Origin: Rhodospirillaceae bacterium
GTDB lineage: Bacteria > Pseudomonadota > Alphaproteobacteria > Rhodospirillales > Rhodospirillaceae
NCBI GenBank assembly: GCA_019694335.1
Contig: JAIBCD010000005.1
Span: forward strand, 1 to 64,000
Direction of reading: 5' to 3'
DNA length: 64,000 bases
Shown here: positions 53,301 to 61,962 of the stretch, piece by piece
Layout of the letters: each line of letters begins with the position of its first letter
Numbering within the stretch: the stretch's first letter is position 1
Made by a program: the position numbers and the translations under genes
The notes under the pieces: model-generated
Databases searched by the model: none
What the model was told of the DNA's origin: nothing
What the model saw: the letters and a program-made list of their open reading frames with translations, nothing else

Positions 53301-54054
53301 AGCCATCGTCGGCGGGCACAAGGTGTATTTGCGCACCGGCGAATACGAGGACGGCAAGCTGGGCGAGATCTTCATCGACATGCACAAGGAAGGCGCCGCC
53401 TTCCGCAGCCTGATGAACAACTTCGCCATCGCCATCTCCATCGGCCTGCAATACGGCGTGCCGCTGGAAGAATACGTCGACGCCTTCACCTTCACCCGCT
53501 TCGACCCCGCGGGCCCGGTGGAAGGCAATGCCTCGATCAAAATGGCGACCTCGCTGCTCGACTATGTATTCCGCGAACTGGCGGTGAGCTACCTCGACCG
53601 CCACGACCTCGCCCACGCCGAAGCGCACGACGTTCTCCCCGACGCCATGGGCAACGGCAAAGCCGCCGAGGAGATGCTTGAACTCGCCGGCAAGACCGTT
53701 TCCAAGGGCTTCGTGCGTTCGTCGAACCTCTATTTCATCAAGCCGGGCGGCCGCAAAGGCGGTGGCGGTGGCGGTGGCGGTGGCGACAGCACCAACGCCA
53801 CGTCCTCCACCGTGATGACCGGCGGCCCCACCACCGGAGCCACCATGTCGGCGGGCGCGCTCGCCATGGCCGAGGAGGTGGTGACGCAGACCCAGGTCAC
53901 CAAGATCACCGAGTCCCGCCGCAGCGCCGTACATGTGGCGCGCATGAAGGGGTACGAAGGCGACGCCTGCTCCGACTGCGGCAACTTCACCCTGGTGCGC
54001 AACGGCACCTGCATGAAGTGCGAGACCTGCGGAACGACCTCGGGGTGCTCGTGA
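50347..54054 (+). CDS. nrdJ: vitamin B12-dependent class II ribonucleotide reductase
   Basis: A 1,235-residue protein. ATG 50347 is chosen over a longer frame at 50263 because [11 protein letters not shown] begins the family. Catalytic segments include [22 protein letters not shown] with an active-site Cys, and [15 protein letters not shown]. The allosteric/substrate site has [11 protein letters not shown]. The C-terminus holds [22 protein letters not shown] zinc-type cysteines that would pass electrons to the active site. It uses adenosylcobalamin to make dNTPs. Before the Cys tail is a nine-Gly run encoded by a GGTGGC hexanucleotide tract (about 53758-53784), a likely slippage site in a flexible linker. 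Confidence 0.96.
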   Translation: MRITRRFTKPGRSPYDGISFRTATSEIRNPGGSVVFRQEGIMVPAGWSQVACDIVAQKYFRRAGIPVALVPVAENDVPDFLWRKTAATAELKELPEAERTRGETDARDVFDRLAGCWAYWGWKAGFFDSDADARAYFDEMRFMLATQMGAPNSPQWFNTGLHWAYGIDGPAQGHYYVDFRTGQLVAARSAYERPQPHACFIQAINDDLVGDGGIMDLWVREARLFKYGSGTGTNFSALRGEGEKLSGGGTSSGLMSWLKIGDRAAGAIKSGGTTRRAAKMVIVNADHPDIEAFIDWKVREDQKVAALVAGSRATAKHLNKILKACKEWDGSADARLDPTANAQLRKEVRAARAAMIPDAMIQRTLQFAAQGYTEMEFPEFDTDWDSEAYATVAGQNSNNSVRVTDDFLKAVETDADWALINRTNGKTAKTVKAKDLWDRIGEAAWACADPGLQFDTTVNDWHTCPQSGRINASNPCSEYMFLDNTACNLASLNLLTFRKDTDQSGGGFDVQGFEHAVRLWTIALEISVIMAQFPSKEIAERSHAFRTLGLGYANLGGLLMANGLGYDSAEARALAAAITALMTGVAYATSAEMSEEHGAFPGYAANRGDMLKVIRNHRRAAYGHRDGYEGLHINPVALDAASCPDSALVAAAKLAWDRALERGTAHGFRNAQVSVIAPTGTIGLLMDCDTTGIEPDFALVKFKKLAGGGYFKIINRIVPLALKGLGYTPEQVEAIAKYAVGHGTLKDAPAINAESLADRGFTGKALAAIEEALADAFDVKFVFNRYTLGEEFCIKTLGFDEAQLSDVGFNMLEALGFTKADIAAANIHVCGAMTLEGAPHLKAEHLPIFDCASPCGRTGTRALSADAHILMMAAAQPFISGAISKTINMRSTATIADVGAAYMKSWKLGLKANALYRDGSKLSQPLAAIFADDSVDDEDTVETVATVIQAPSPARAEIVAERIIERVIERERQRLPDRRKGYTQKAIVGGHKVYLRTGEYEDGKLGEIFIDMHKEGAAFRSLMNNFAIAISIGLQYGVPLEEYVDAFTFTRFDPAGPVEGNASIKMATSLLDYVFRELAVSYLDRHDLAHAEAHDVLPDAMGNGKAAEEMLELAGKTVSKGFVRSSNLYFIKPGGRKGGGGGGGGGDSTNATSSTVMTGGPTTGATMSAGALAMAEEVVTQTQVTKITESRRSAVHVARMKGYEGDACSDCGNFTLVRNGTCMKCETCGTTSGCS

Positions 54055-54066
54055 AGACCGAGGAGG

Positions 54067-54153
54067 GAATTAAATGTACCAGGTACAATTAACCCGATGA
54101 CCGGACAGGCAACGCTCCGCCGTCGGATTAATTGCACCTGGTACATTTAATTC
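54067..54153. repeat. REPIN: inverted pair of TGTACC-N-GGTACA palindromes
   Basis: Left unit TGTACCAGGTACA (54075-54087) and right unit TGCACCTGGTACA (54133-54145) are mirror complements with one mismatch. They extend outward with GAATTAAA/TTTAATTC and inward with ATTAA/TTAAT. The 45-bp spacer is GC-rich. Matching units flank the RAYT transposase at 58.2 and 58.9 kb. It lies between the nrdJ stop and the next gene. Confidence 0.9.
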
Positions 54154-54169
54154 CGGCGCACACACCTCG

Positions 54170-55138
54170 ATGCTCCCAGCCCCGAACCTCGCCAAGCTTC
54201 CCGCCGCCGATCCGGTCAAGGTCTCGGGCTTTCCCAAGGCCGAGCCGGAACTCTCCATCGGCGCCTGCTTCGGCGCGTTCCTGCGCCGCGTGGTGCCGAG
54301 CCACACGGCCTACGGTGTCGCGCGCGGGGTGTGCGATGACGTGATCGCGGCGTTGCGCGAGGTCATGCCCCATCCCGAGGGGGCCACCGACTATGTGATC
54401 GCGGGCGCGATCGGCAAGCGCACGGCGCTGGCGCCCATCCGCATGGCCGACCTGCTCTATATCCTGCCGCCCAAATTCATCGCCGCGGGCAACGGCCGCG
54501 CCGGCGACGCGCTCAAGACCGTGGCCAACCTGCTCGCGCCCAAGTTCGCGGGCGTCACGGTGCGCGGCGCGGGCGTGATCGTGCCGCGCGGATCGTTGTG
54601 GGTGAAAGTGCTGCCGAGCGCCCCGCACCGGGGCGCCTTCCTGATCCCGGGCGCGGCCACCCTCACACGCGCCTCCGGCTGGAGCATCAGCAATCCGGTC
54701 GCCGAGGCGGCCACCTTGCGCCTCTCCGACAGCCTCTATGGCGGACGCCCGCGCCTGCTGCTCACCGCGCTCAAGGCCTGGCGCGAGGCCTCCAAGGTGC
54801 CGATCAGTTCCTTCGCGCTCGAACTGCTGGTGCAGGACTATTACGCCAGCGGTCCACGCGCCTTCGAACTCGACAAGGCGCTGACCGAGTTCTGGGTGTG
54901 GTCGCGGCTGCGCACGCCCTGCAAGCTCACGCCGCCGGGCGCGCAGTCGGCGGTGGAAATCGACACCGCCTGGCACGGCAAAGCCAAGGCCGCCTATTGG
55001 CGCGTGACCCTGGCCGAGCACCACCTCAAGACCGGGAAGCTCATCGACGCCGCCGTGGAATGGCGCCAGCTGCTGGGCCTGACTTTCCCGGTGCCGGGCG
55101 AAACGCCGCTCAAGGCGCTACCGCTTTTCAAGAAATAG
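54170..55138 (+). CDS. CD-NTase/SMODS-like nucleotidyltransferase fold, probably inactive
   Basis: A 322-residue protein. AGAIGKRTALAPIRMADLLYILP matches in layout the G-S-x-x-x-G-T-x-(P)-x-D-x-D-L active-site segment of CD-NTases. LWVKVLPSA corresponds to the third-acid strand (D-V-V-P-A). The C-terminal half has the family-type W-x-I-S-N-P, LLTALKAWREASKVPISSFALELL and long helices. The first and third catalytic Asp are replaced (Met-Ala-Asp and Val-Lys-Val), so cyclic-nucleotide synthesis is unlikely. There is no effector, Cap2 or Cap3 gene beside it. The family call is by eye and moderately sure. It lies 16 bp after a REPIN. Confidence 0.5.
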   Translation: MLPAPNLAKLPAADPVKVSGFPKAEPELSIGACFGAFLRRVVPSHTAYGVARGVCDDVIAALREVMPHPEGATDYVIAGAIGKRTALAPIRMADLLYILPPKFIAAGNGRAGDALKTVANLLAPKFAGVTVRGAGVIVPRGSLWVKVLPSAPHRGAFLIPGAATLTRASGWSISNPVAEAATLRLSDSLYGGRPRLLLTALKAWREASKVPISSFALELLVQDYYASGPRAFELDKALTEFWVWSRLRTPCKLTPPGAQSAVEIDTAWHGKAKAAYWRVTLAEHHLKTGKLIDAAVEWRQLLGLTFPVPGETPLKALPLFKK

Positions 55139-55265
55139 CTGGTTCGTTCCAGCGGGCGTCCTCCTGGCGTTCCACCGCACCGCCGCCGCACGGCGCCACA
55201 CCGGGCCCAATGATCTTCATGGGTCCGGCGGCCGTGCCTTGGGCGGTGATTCGGTCGCGCCCGGA

Positions 55266-56504
55266 CTACAGAAGGAACCGGGTACGCACGGTGCCGGGGA
55301 TTTCCGCCAGTTCCCTGCGGATATCGGCGCCCATCTCGACTTTGCCGCCGACATCGGTGACGACATAGCCGATCTCGCCATCGGTGCGCAGGTACTGGCC
55401 GGCGATGTTGATGTTCCGGCGCGAGAACACCTGCAGAATCTTGGCCATGACGCCGGGTTCGTCGCGGTGGATATGCATGAAGCGTGTGACATTAGCCTGG
55501 GTCGGCAGCGCCGCCTCGACGAAGTTCACCGCGCCCAGGGTCGAGCCGTTGTCCGAATACTTCACCAGCTTCTCGGCCACTTCGCCGCCGATATTGACCT
55601 GGGCCTCCTCGGTCGAGCCGCCGATATGCGGTGTGAGGATCACATTGCGCAGACCCTGCAACGGACTCTTGAACTTCTCCTCGGGGCCGGACGGTTCCTT
55701 GGGGAACACGTCGATCGCGGCACCCGCGATATGACCGCTCTTGAGCAGCTCCGTGAGGGCCGCGATCTCGACCACCGTGCCGCGCGCGGCGTTGATCAGA
55801 TAGCTGCCCTTCTTCATCTTCTTGAGACGCGCCGCGTTCATCATGTTCTTGGTTTCAGGCGTCTCGGGCACATGCATGGTGACGACGTCGGCGATTGACA
55901 ACAATTCATCGAGCGAGGCGCAGGCCTGGGCGTTACCGATCGCAAGCTTGTCGACGATGTCGTAGAAGCGCACCTGCATGCCCATGGCCTCGGCGATCAC
56001 CGACAGCTGGGTGCCGATATGGCCGTAGCCGACGATGCCGACGACCTTGCCGCGGATTTCCCGGGCGCCTTTCACCGACTTGTCCCAGTCGCCTTCGTGC
56101 GCACCCCAGGAGCGCTGGGGGATCCCGCGGAACAGCATGATGATCTCGGCGATCACCAGTTCCGCCACCGAGCGCGTATTGGAATACGGCGCGTTGAACA
56201 CCGGAATGCCCATGCGCTTGGCGGTGGTCAGGTCCACCTGGTTGGTGCCGATGCAGAAGCAGCCGACGGTCATGAGCTTTTCGGCCGCCTCCAGCACGTC
56301 CTTCGTCAACTTGGTGCGCGAGCGGATGCCGATGATATGGACGTTTTTGATCTTCTTCTTGAGGGCTTCCGCGTCCAGGGCCTCGTGGACCAGCTCCACC
56401 GAGCCGTAACCGTTGCGCTTGAACAGCTCGACCGCGTTCTTGTGGATGTTCTCGAGCAGGAGAACTTTGATCTTGTTCTTGGGAAGGGAGAGCTTTTCCG
56501 CCAC
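55266..56504 (-). CDS. serA: D-3-phosphoglycerate dehydrogenase
   Basis: A 412-residue protein. The Rossmann motif is GIVGYGHIGTQLSVIAEAMG. Catalytic Arg, Glu and His are in GIRSRTKLT, the VPETPET loop and LTPHIGGSTEEAQ. A C-terminal ACT domain begins RFMHIHRDEPGVMAKILQVF and would bind serine as feedback inhibitor. The length matches the E. coli type (about 410 residues). It catalyses the first step of serine synthesis and reduces alpha-ketoglutarate as a side activity in some relatives. The 127 bp downstream to the CD-NTase-like stop contain nothing recognisable. Confidence 0.95.
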   Translation of the reverse strand: MAEKLSLPKNKIKVLLLENIHKNAVELFKRNGYGSVELVHEALDAEALKKKIKNVHIIGIRSRTKLTKDVLEAAEKLMTVGCFCIGTNQVDLTTAKRMGIPVFNAPYSNTRSVAELVIAEIIMLFRGIPQRSWGAHEGDWDKSVKGAREIRGKVVGIVGYGHIGTQLSVIAEAMGMQVRFYDIVDKLAIGNAQACASLDELLSIADVVTMHVPETPETKNMMNAARLKKMKKGSYLINAARGTVVEIAALTELLKSGHIAGAAIDVFPKEPSGPEEKFKSPLQGLRNVILTPHIGGSTEEAQVNIGGEVAEKLVKYSDNGSTLGAVNFVEAALPTQANVTRFMHIHRDEPGVMAKILQVFSRRNINIAGQYLRTDGEIGYVVTDVGGKVEMGADIRRELAEIPGTVRTRFLL

Positions 56505-56593
56505 GTCATATCCTTCAGGGTCTGGAACCCCGCCAGAAGATGCTTAATATGCGGTGGGACTAGCACATTAAGCCCGCAATAAGGAACCCACCG

Positions 56594-57061
56594 ATGCCTG
56601 GTAAAGTCGAAGCCCGTCTGAAAGAGAAAGGTATTTCCCTTCCCGAGGCGCCGACGCCAGCGGCCAACTACGTACCGTATGTACGCACCGGGAATCTGGT
56701 GTTTATCGCAGGGCAGATTCCCATTTCTGACGGGACCGTGAAATACGCAGGCCTCGCCGGCCAGGATGTCTCGGTGGACGACGCCTACCAGGCCGCCCGG
56801 CTGTGCGGGATCAACATCATCGCCCAGGCCAAGGCGGCCTGCGGCGGCGACTTGGATAAGGTGACCCGGGTGGTGAACCTCACCGGCTTCGTCGCGTCGC
56901 CCGCGAGCTTTACCGAGCATGCCAAGGTATTGAATGGCGTGTCCGACCTGATGGTCGAGGTGTTCGGCGAGGCCGGCAAGCATTCCCGCGCCGCCATGGG
57001 CGCGCCGTCATTGCCACGTAATGTGACGGTGGAAGTGGCGGCGGTGATCGAGACCGCCTGA
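56594..57061 (+). CDS. RidA-family protein
   Basis: A 155-residue protein. RidA core: NYVPYVRTGNLVFIAGQIPI, CGINIIAQAKAACGG and GAPSLPRNVTVEVAAVIE, including the conserved Arg of the active pocket. The 15-residue N-terminal extension is normal for this subgroup. It may deaminate reactive enamine/imine intermediates. Given serA next door on the other strand, protection of PLP or serine-derived enamines is plausible. It is divergent from serA with 89 bp between starts. Confidence 0.9.
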   Translation: MPGKVEARLKEKGISLPEAPTPAANYVPYVRTGNLVFIAGQIPISDGTVKYAGLAGQDVSVDDAYQAARLCGINIIAQAKAACGGDLDKVTRVVNLTGFVASPASFTEHAKVLNGVSDLMVEVFGEAGKHSRAAMGAPSLPRNVTVEVAAVIETA

Positions 57062-57066
57062 AGAAA

Positions 57067-58212
57067 TTGGCCGACGACTCTTTTACGCTCAAAGTTGTCG
57101 ACAGCATCCACCGGGTGCCGGCAGGCGCCTGGGATGCCTGCGCGGGCGGTGGCAATCCCTTCGTCAGCCACGCGTTCCTGAGTGCGCTGGAGGACTCGGG
57201 CAGCGTCGGCGAGGCCGCCGGCTGGGCCGTGCAGCACCTGGTGCTGGAAGAGGCGGGCGCGGTGGTGGGCTGCGCGCCGCTCTATCTCAAGAACCACTCC
57301 TACGGCGAATACATCTTCGATTGGGGCTGGGCCCAGGCCTATGAGAAGGCGGGCGGCCGCTATTACCCCAAACTGCAATGCGCGGTGCCGTTCACGCCCG
57401 CGACCGGGCCGCGGTTCCTGGCCGCCAAGGATGAGCACAAGCTCGCCTTGATGGCCGGCATGGGGGAACTGGCGCGGCGCATGAAGGTGTCATCGCTGCA
57501 TGTGACCTTCGCGACCGAGGCCGAGCACGCCTTGATGCAGGACGCGGGGTTCCTGGGGCGCCTCAGCGAACAGTATCATTGGAAAAACCAGGGCTACGGC
57601 TCGTTCGACGATTTCCTGGGCGCGTTGTCGTCGCGCAAGCGCAAGGACATCCGCAAGGAACGCGAGAAAGCCAACAGCTCCGGCATGAAGATCTCGACGC
57701 TCACGGGCGCGCAAGTGACCACGCGCCACTGGGATGCGTTCTTCCGCTTTTACATGAACACCTCCGACCGCAAATGGGGGCACGCCTACCTGAACCGGGA
57801 ATTCTTCGACCTGGTGAGCGAGCGGATGAAAGACTCGGTGGTGCTGATGGTGGGCGAGGAAGAGGGGCGGCTGGTGTGCGGAGCGCTGAACTTCCGGGGC
57901 CGGGACACCTTGTTCGGCCGCAACTGGGGCACGGTGGTGCATCACCCCATGCTGCATTTCGAGCTGTGCTACTACCGCGCCATCGACTTCGCGATCGAAC
58001 ACAAGCTGGCTTGGGTGGAGGCGGGGGCCCAGGGCGAGCACAAGGTCCAACGGGGGTATTTGCCCCGGGCCACATACTCCGGCCACTGGATCGCCGACCC
58101 GGGTTTCCGGGAGGCGGTAGCCCGCTTCTTGGCCTCCGAGAGCGCCGCCATCGGCGCCGACATCGCGGCCGGAGCCGACATGGGGCCATTCCGCCGAACC
58201 TTGCCCGATTAA
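57067..58212 (+). CDS. DUF482 family GNAT-fold protein (COG3146)
   Basis: A 381-residue protein. The N-terminus has the DUF482 hallmark NPFVSHAFLSALEDSGSV. It continues with APLYLKNHSYGEYIFDWGWA, the SRKRKDIRKER segment and the terminal QGEHKVQRGYLP. Relatives are annotated as FemAB/peptidoglycan-associated acyltransferases, but the reaction is unproven. The start is TTG. It follows the RidA gene by 5 bp and may be cotranscribed. The stop codon TAA falls inside a REP palindrome unit. Confidence 0.8.
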   Translation: MADDSFTLKVVDSIHRVPAGAWDACAGGGNPFVSHAFLSALEDSGSVGEAAGWAVQHLVLEEAGAVVGCAPLYLKNHSYGEYIFDWGWAQAYEKAGGRYYPKLQCAVPFTPATGPRFLAAKDEHKLALMAGMGELARRMKVSSLHVTFATEAEHALMQDAGFLGRLSEQYHWKNQGYGSFDDFLGALSSRKRKDIRKEREKANSSGMKISTLTGAQVTTRHWDAFFRFYMNTSDRKWGHAYLNREFFDLVSERMKDSVVLMVGEEEGRLVCGALNFRGRDTLFGRNWGTVVHHPMLHFELCYYRAIDFAIEHKLAWVEAGAQGEHKVQRGYLPRATYSGHWIADPGFREAVARFLASESAAIGADIAAGADMGPFRRTLPD

Positions 58213-58254
58213 ATTGTACCTGGTACATTTATTAAATTGTACCAGGTACAATTT
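58210..58254. repeat. REP palindrome pair upstream of the RAYT gene
   Basis: TGTACCTGGTACA and TGTACCAGGTACA stand in inverted orientation, separated by TTTATTAAAT. They are flanked by AAATT/AATTT. The left unit overlaps the DUF482 stop codon, and the right unit ends two bases before the transposase ATG. Confidence 0.93.
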
Positions 58255-58255
58255 A

Positions 58256-58924
58256 ATGCCGCGAATCCCACGGATATTCCTGCCCGGCCACCCGCTGCAT
58301 GTGATCCAGCGGGGGCACAACCGCAGCCAGGTGTTTTTTGACCAGGACGACGCGAAAGCCTACCTGGGCTGGCTGGCCGAAGGGGCGGCGCGTTACGGCG
58401 TTGCGGTCCATGCCTATGTGCTTATGACCAACCATGTGCACTTGCTGGTGAGCCCCGATACCGCGCAGTCGCTGCCGATGTGCATGCGCCATGTGAACTG
58501 GCGCTTCAGTATCCGCTCCAATGACGTCCGCGAGCGCACCGGGGCCTTATGGGAGGGGCGCTATAAGGCCTGTGTTATCGACGCAGATGACTATTTCCTG
58601 GCCTGTAGCCGCTACATCGAGATGAACCCGGTGCGGGCCGGCCTGGCCAAGGATCCCGGGGCGTACCGGTGGTCCAGCTACCGTGCCAATGCCGAGGGCA
58701 AAACCGATCCGCTGCTGACCCCGCATCCGCTGTACGAGGCGGTGGGGACGGAGGGTTACCGGGCGCTATGCGCCGAGGCCCTAGGCGCCGATACCCTCAA
58801 ATCCATCCGCGACGCCGTGAACGGTGGGGCCGCCTTGGGCAGTCCGGGCTTCGTCGCCCGCATGAGCCGCCACGCCGGCCGGACCTTAGCCGTCAGGCGG
58901 CGTGGCCGTCCCAAAATCAAATAA
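58256..58924 (+). CDS. REP-associated tyrosine transposase (RAYT, Y1 family)
   Basis: A 222-residue protein. The HuH motif is in LMTNHVHLLVSP. The catalytic Tyr is in the C-terminal segment ACSRYIEMNPVRAGL. Conserved CKYRWSSY-like AYRWSSYRAN is also present. RAYTs cut and join single-stranded REP DNA and are domesticated relatives of IS200/IS605 transposases. The ATG at 58256 is used. Longer frames run through the REP. Palindromes of the same sequence flank it on both sides, so it is clearly the cognate enzyme of these repeats. Confidence 0.93.
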   Translation: MPRIPRIFLPGHPLHVIQRGHNRSQVFFDQDDAKAYLGWLAEGAARYGVAVHAYVLMTNHVHLLVSPDTAQSLPMCMRHVNWRFSIRSNDVRERTGALWEGRYKACVIDADDYFLACSRYIEMNPVRAGLAKDPGAYRWSSYRANAEGKTDPLLTPHPLYEAVGTEGYRALCAEALGADTLKSIRDAVNGGAALGSPGFVARMSRHAGRTLAVRRRGRPKIK

Positions 58925-58965
58925 TTGTACCTGGTACATTTATTAAATGTACCAGGTACAATTAA
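58922..58965. repeat. REP palindrome pair downstream of the RAYT gene
   Basis: TGTACCTGGTACA and TGTACCAGGTACA separated by TTTATTAAA, in the same inverted arrangement as at 58210-58254. The left unit carries the transposase TAA stop and the right end carries the TAA stop of the thioesterase on the other strand. Confidence 0.93.
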
Positions 58966-59363
58966 ATCTGCTTGTTCAGGATCTCGACCGGGCGGGCGGT
59001 GGAATCCACGGCCACATAGGTGAACACGCCCTCGGTCACGAGCATGGGGGTGCCGTGGCGGGCGCGGCGGACCCAGGTTTCGATCTTCACCGCGATCGAG
59101 GTGCGGCCGACCCGCTGGATCGTGGTGTAGCAGGTCACTTCGTCGCCGACGTGGACCGGCTTGTGGAACTTCATGGCATCCACGGCGACGGTCACGGCCC
59201 GCGTCCCGGCATGCGCGGCGGCGTGGATGCCGCCGGCCAGGTCCATCTGGCCCAGCACCCAGCCGCCGAAGATGGCGCCCAGCGCGTTGGTGTCCGCCGG
59301 CATGGCCATCACGCGGATCGAGATTTCGCCCTGCGGCCCGGCCGTCTCGCGTGTGTCGGTCAT
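58962..59363 (-). CDS. acyl-CoA thioesterase, hotdog fold (YciA-like)
   Basis: A 133-residue protein. The hotdog signature NALGAIFGGWVLGQMDLAGGIHA is followed by VDAMKFHKPVHVGD, an Asn/Asp active-site pattern of the YciA/BACH group. It hydrolyses acyl-CoA thioesters. The C-terminus is normal. Its stop lies within a REP palindrome. Confidence 0.92.
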   Translation of the reverse strand: MTDTRETAGPQGEISIRVMAMPADTNALGAIFGGWVLGQMDLAGGIHAAAHAGTRAVTVAVDAMKFHKPVHVGDEVTCYTTIQRVGRTSIAVKIETWVRRARHGTPMLVTEGVFTYVAVDSTARPVEILNKQI

Positions 59364-59454
59364 GGAATTGAGATCCCCGCAATCTATTGTATGGGCGCGC
59401 GTCTGCTCCTACTTTATGCGCCGTTTCACGCCCGGTTCCAGAGTAATTCCCGTT

Positions 59455-61494
59455 ATGGCTGACCTGTTCTCCAAATCCGCCTCCAAGCCCCCCAAATCTG
59501 CAAAGCCCGCCGCCAAGGCCGCGGCCCCCAAAAACAGCGCCGCCCGCGGCGAATACACCGCCAAGGATATCGAAGTCCTGGAGGGCCTCGAACCCGTCCG
59601 CCGCCGCCCCGGCATGTATATCGGCGGCAGCGACGAAGTCGCCATGCACCACCTGATCGCGGAAATCCTCGACAACGCCATGGACGAGGCGGTCGCGGGC
59701 CATGCCTCCACCATCGAGGTCGCGCTTGGGCCCGACAACAACGTGACGGTGCGCGACAACGGCCGCGGCATGCCGATCGACCCGCACCCGAAATTCCCGA
59801 AGAAATCGGCGCTGGAAGTGATCATGACCACGCTGCACGCGGGCGGAAAGTTCTCCGACAAGGTCTACCAGACCTCGGGCGGCTTGCACGGCGTCGGCGC
59901 CAGCGTGGTCAACGCGCTGTCCGACACGCTGACGGTCGAGGTCGCGCGCGATAAGACTCTCTGGGTCCAGAAGTTCAGCCGCGGCCTGCCCAAGGGCAAG
60001 CTCACCAAGGAAGGCCCGGTCAACCGCCGCGGCACCACCGTGCACTTCCACCCGGACGCCCAGATCTTCGGCGACAAGGCCCAGTTCCGCCCCGCCACCG
60101 TCTACCGCATGGTGCGCTCCAAGGCCTATCTGTTCGAAGGCGTGCGCGTGCGCTGGTCATGCGACCCCAGCCTGCTGAAGGGCGACGACAAGACGCCGGC
60201 GGAAGACGAACTCCATTTCGAGAACGGCCTCACCGATTACCTCGATTACGTGCTTCAAGGCCGCAAGCGCTTGATCCCCGCATTCTTCTCCGGCAAGGCC
60301 GATCTCTCGGACAAAGAAGTCGGTGGCCGCGTCGAATGGGCGATTTGCTGGCCCGATGACGAGGACGGTTTCGTCAACTCCTACTGCAACACCATCCCGA
60401 CGCCCGAGGGCGGCACTCACGAACAAGGCCTGAAGACCGCCCTGCTCCGCGGCCTCAAGGGCTACGCCGAGATGACCAACGCCACCAAGGGGCTGTCCAA
60501 CGTCACCGGCGACGACGTCTGGGGCGGCGCCTGCATGATGCTGTCGGTGTTCATCAAGGAACCGCAGTTCCAGGGCCAGACCAAGGACAAGCTGGTGTCG
60601 GTGTCCGCGTCCAAACTGGTGGACACGGTGGTCAAGGACCATTTCGACCATTGGCTGTCGGGCGACGTGGCCACCGCCAACACCCTCCTGGAAACCGCGG
60701 TCGCGCGCGCGAGCGACCGCATCCGCAAGAAGCAGGACCAGGATCTCAGCCGCAAGTCTGCCACCAAGAAGCTGCGCTTGCCCGGCAAACTCACCGATTG
60801 CACGCGCTCCAATCCCATCGGCACCGAGCTGTTCATCGTCGAAGGCGACAGCGCCGGCGGCTCCGCCAAACAGGCGCGCTCGCGCGAGACCCAGGCCGTG
60901 CTGCCCCTGCGCGGCAAGATCCTCAACGTCGCGTCGGCCAGCGACGACAAGCTGCGCGCCAACCAAGAACTCCAGGATCTGATCGAGGCCTTGGGCTGCG
61001 GCATCCGCGACAACTACAGCGAAAGCAAGCTGCGCTACGAAAAGATCATCATCATGACGGACGCCGACGTCGACGGCGCCCATATCGCCAGCCTGCTGAT
61101 GACCTTCTTCTACCGCGAAACGCCGCAACTGATCGCGGAAGGGCATCTCTACCTCGCCCTGCCCCCGCTCTACCGCCTCACCCAGAAGGGCACCAGCGTC
61201 TACGCCATGACCGACGCCCACAAGGAGGAGCTGCTCAAGACCAAGTTCGACGGGCGCGGCAAGGTCGAGGTCAGCCGCTTCAAGGGCCTGGGCGAAATGC
61301 CGGCGGCGCAGCTCAAGGAAACCACCATGGACCCGGGCAAGCGCACCCTGCTCAAGGTCATGCTGGCCGGCGACGACGAGAAAAGCGCCCAGCGCGCCAC
61401 CGCCAAGCTGGTGGAACAGCTCATGGGCCGCAAGCCGGAGGAACGCTTCAAGTTCATCCAGGAACACGCCAAGTTCGCCGATATCGATATTTGA
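59455..61494 (+). CDS. parE: DNA topoisomerase IV subunit B
   Basis: A 679-residue protein. The GHKL ATP site has EILDNAMDEAVAGHAS, DNGRGMPIDPHP, GGLHGVGASVVNAL. The Toprim domain has EGDSAGGSAKQARSRETQAVLPLRGKILN-like start and DADVDGAHIASLLMTFFYR. The length is shorter than a typical GyrB (about 805 residues) and lacks its extra C-terminal insert, so ParE is preferred. The start at 59455 gives a Lys/Ala/Pro-rich N-terminal tail of about 30 residues before the ATPase domain. It decatenates sister chromosomes with ParC. Confidence 0.92.
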   Translation: MADLFSKSASKPPKSAKPAAKAAAPKNSAARGEYTAKDIEVLEGLEPVRRRPGMYIGGSDEVAMHHLIAEILDNAMDEAVAGHASTIEVALGPDNNVTVRDNGRGMPIDPHPKFPKKSALEVIMTTLHAGGKFSDKVYQTSGGLHGVGASVVNALSDTLTVEVARDKTLWVQKFSRGLPKGKLTKEGPVNRRGTTVHFHPDAQIFGDKAQFRPATVYRMVRSKAYLFEGVRVRWSCDPSLLKGDDKTPAEDELHFENGLTDYLDYVLQGRKRLIPAFFSGKADLSDKEVGGRVEWAICWPDDEDGFVNSYCNTIPTPEGGTHEQGLKTALLRGLKGYAEMTNATKGLSNVTGDDVWGGACMMLSVFIKEPQFQGQTKDKLVSVSASKLVDTVVKDHFDHWLSGDVATANTLLETAVARASDRIRKKQDQDLSRKSATKKLRLPGKLTDCTRSNPIGTELFIVEGDSAGGSAKQARSRETQAVLPLRGKILNVASASDDKLRANQELQDLIEALGCGIRDNYSESKLRYEKIIIMTDADVDGAHIASLLMTFFYRETPQLIAEGHLYLALPPLYRLTQKGTSVYAMTDAHKEELLKTKFDGRGKVEVSRFKGLGEMPAAQLKETTMDPGKRTLLKVMLAGDDEKSAQRATAKLVEQLMGRKPEERFKFIQEHAKFADIDI

Positions 61495-61566
61495 TCGGCC
61501 TTTATTTGATGGGCCTTTAACAGGCGTTTGAACTCGCCACACCGCCTGTCATAAAATTGACCCGTC

Positions 61567-61962
61567 ATGACCGGCTGGAAAAAACCTGTGGCGATCGGCC
61601 TGGCGGCGCTGGTGTGCGGCGCCGCGGCCATTTCCGCCGAGCGCGAGTCCACCGGCATCACCATCCAGAACAAGCGCGGCGAAGCGGTCACCATGCACTT
61701 CGCCTACGCCCTCAAGAATTACCAATGGGATTTGGCGAGCCATCCGGTCGCGGCGGGGCAGGAGTTCGTCTACCCCTTCCCGCCCACGCCGCCCGCCTGC
61801 GAGATGATGCGCGACTGGCACATCGCCGACGGCGTGGTGTCGATCACCGATTCACAAGGAATGTTCTGCGAGTTGCGCTTGAGCCTGTGCGACGCCGGCG
61901 ACCGGGTCGCGGTGCATGAAGACCGCTGCTACTGGATCACGCCCAAGGAATTAACCGAGTAA
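61567..61962 (+). CDS. uncharacterised secreted protein
   Basis: A 131-residue protein with a signal peptide (KPVAIGLAALVCGAAAISAE). The mature part is about 110 residues, beta-rich, with four Cys (PPACEMM, MFCELRL, LCDAG, DRCYW) that could form two disulfides. No family is recognised. It converges with the next gene and overlaps its stop by 12 bp. Confidence 0.6.
   Translation: MTGWKKPVAIGLAALVCGAAAISAERESTGITIQNKRGEAVTMHFAYALKNYQWDLASHPVAAGQEFVYPFPPTPPACEMMRDWHIADGVVSITDSQGMFCELRLSLCDAGDRVAVHEDRCYWITPKELTE

Noticed and set aside
50383-53934. Nearly 1,200-codon frame opposite nrdJ
   Set aside because: Shadow of nrdJ. No motif, and nrdJ is certain.
3235-55138. A single CBASS system joining the E1/E2/JAB operon with the CD-NTase-like gene
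   Set aside because: The genes are about 47 kb apart, the E1 and E2 are separate proteins rather than a Cap2 fusion, a dedicated Ubl is present, and the CD-NTase-like protein lacks catalytic acids.
55139-55265. Small gene between the CD-NTase-like gene and serA
   Set aside because: Only 127 bp with no start, ribosome site or family pattern.
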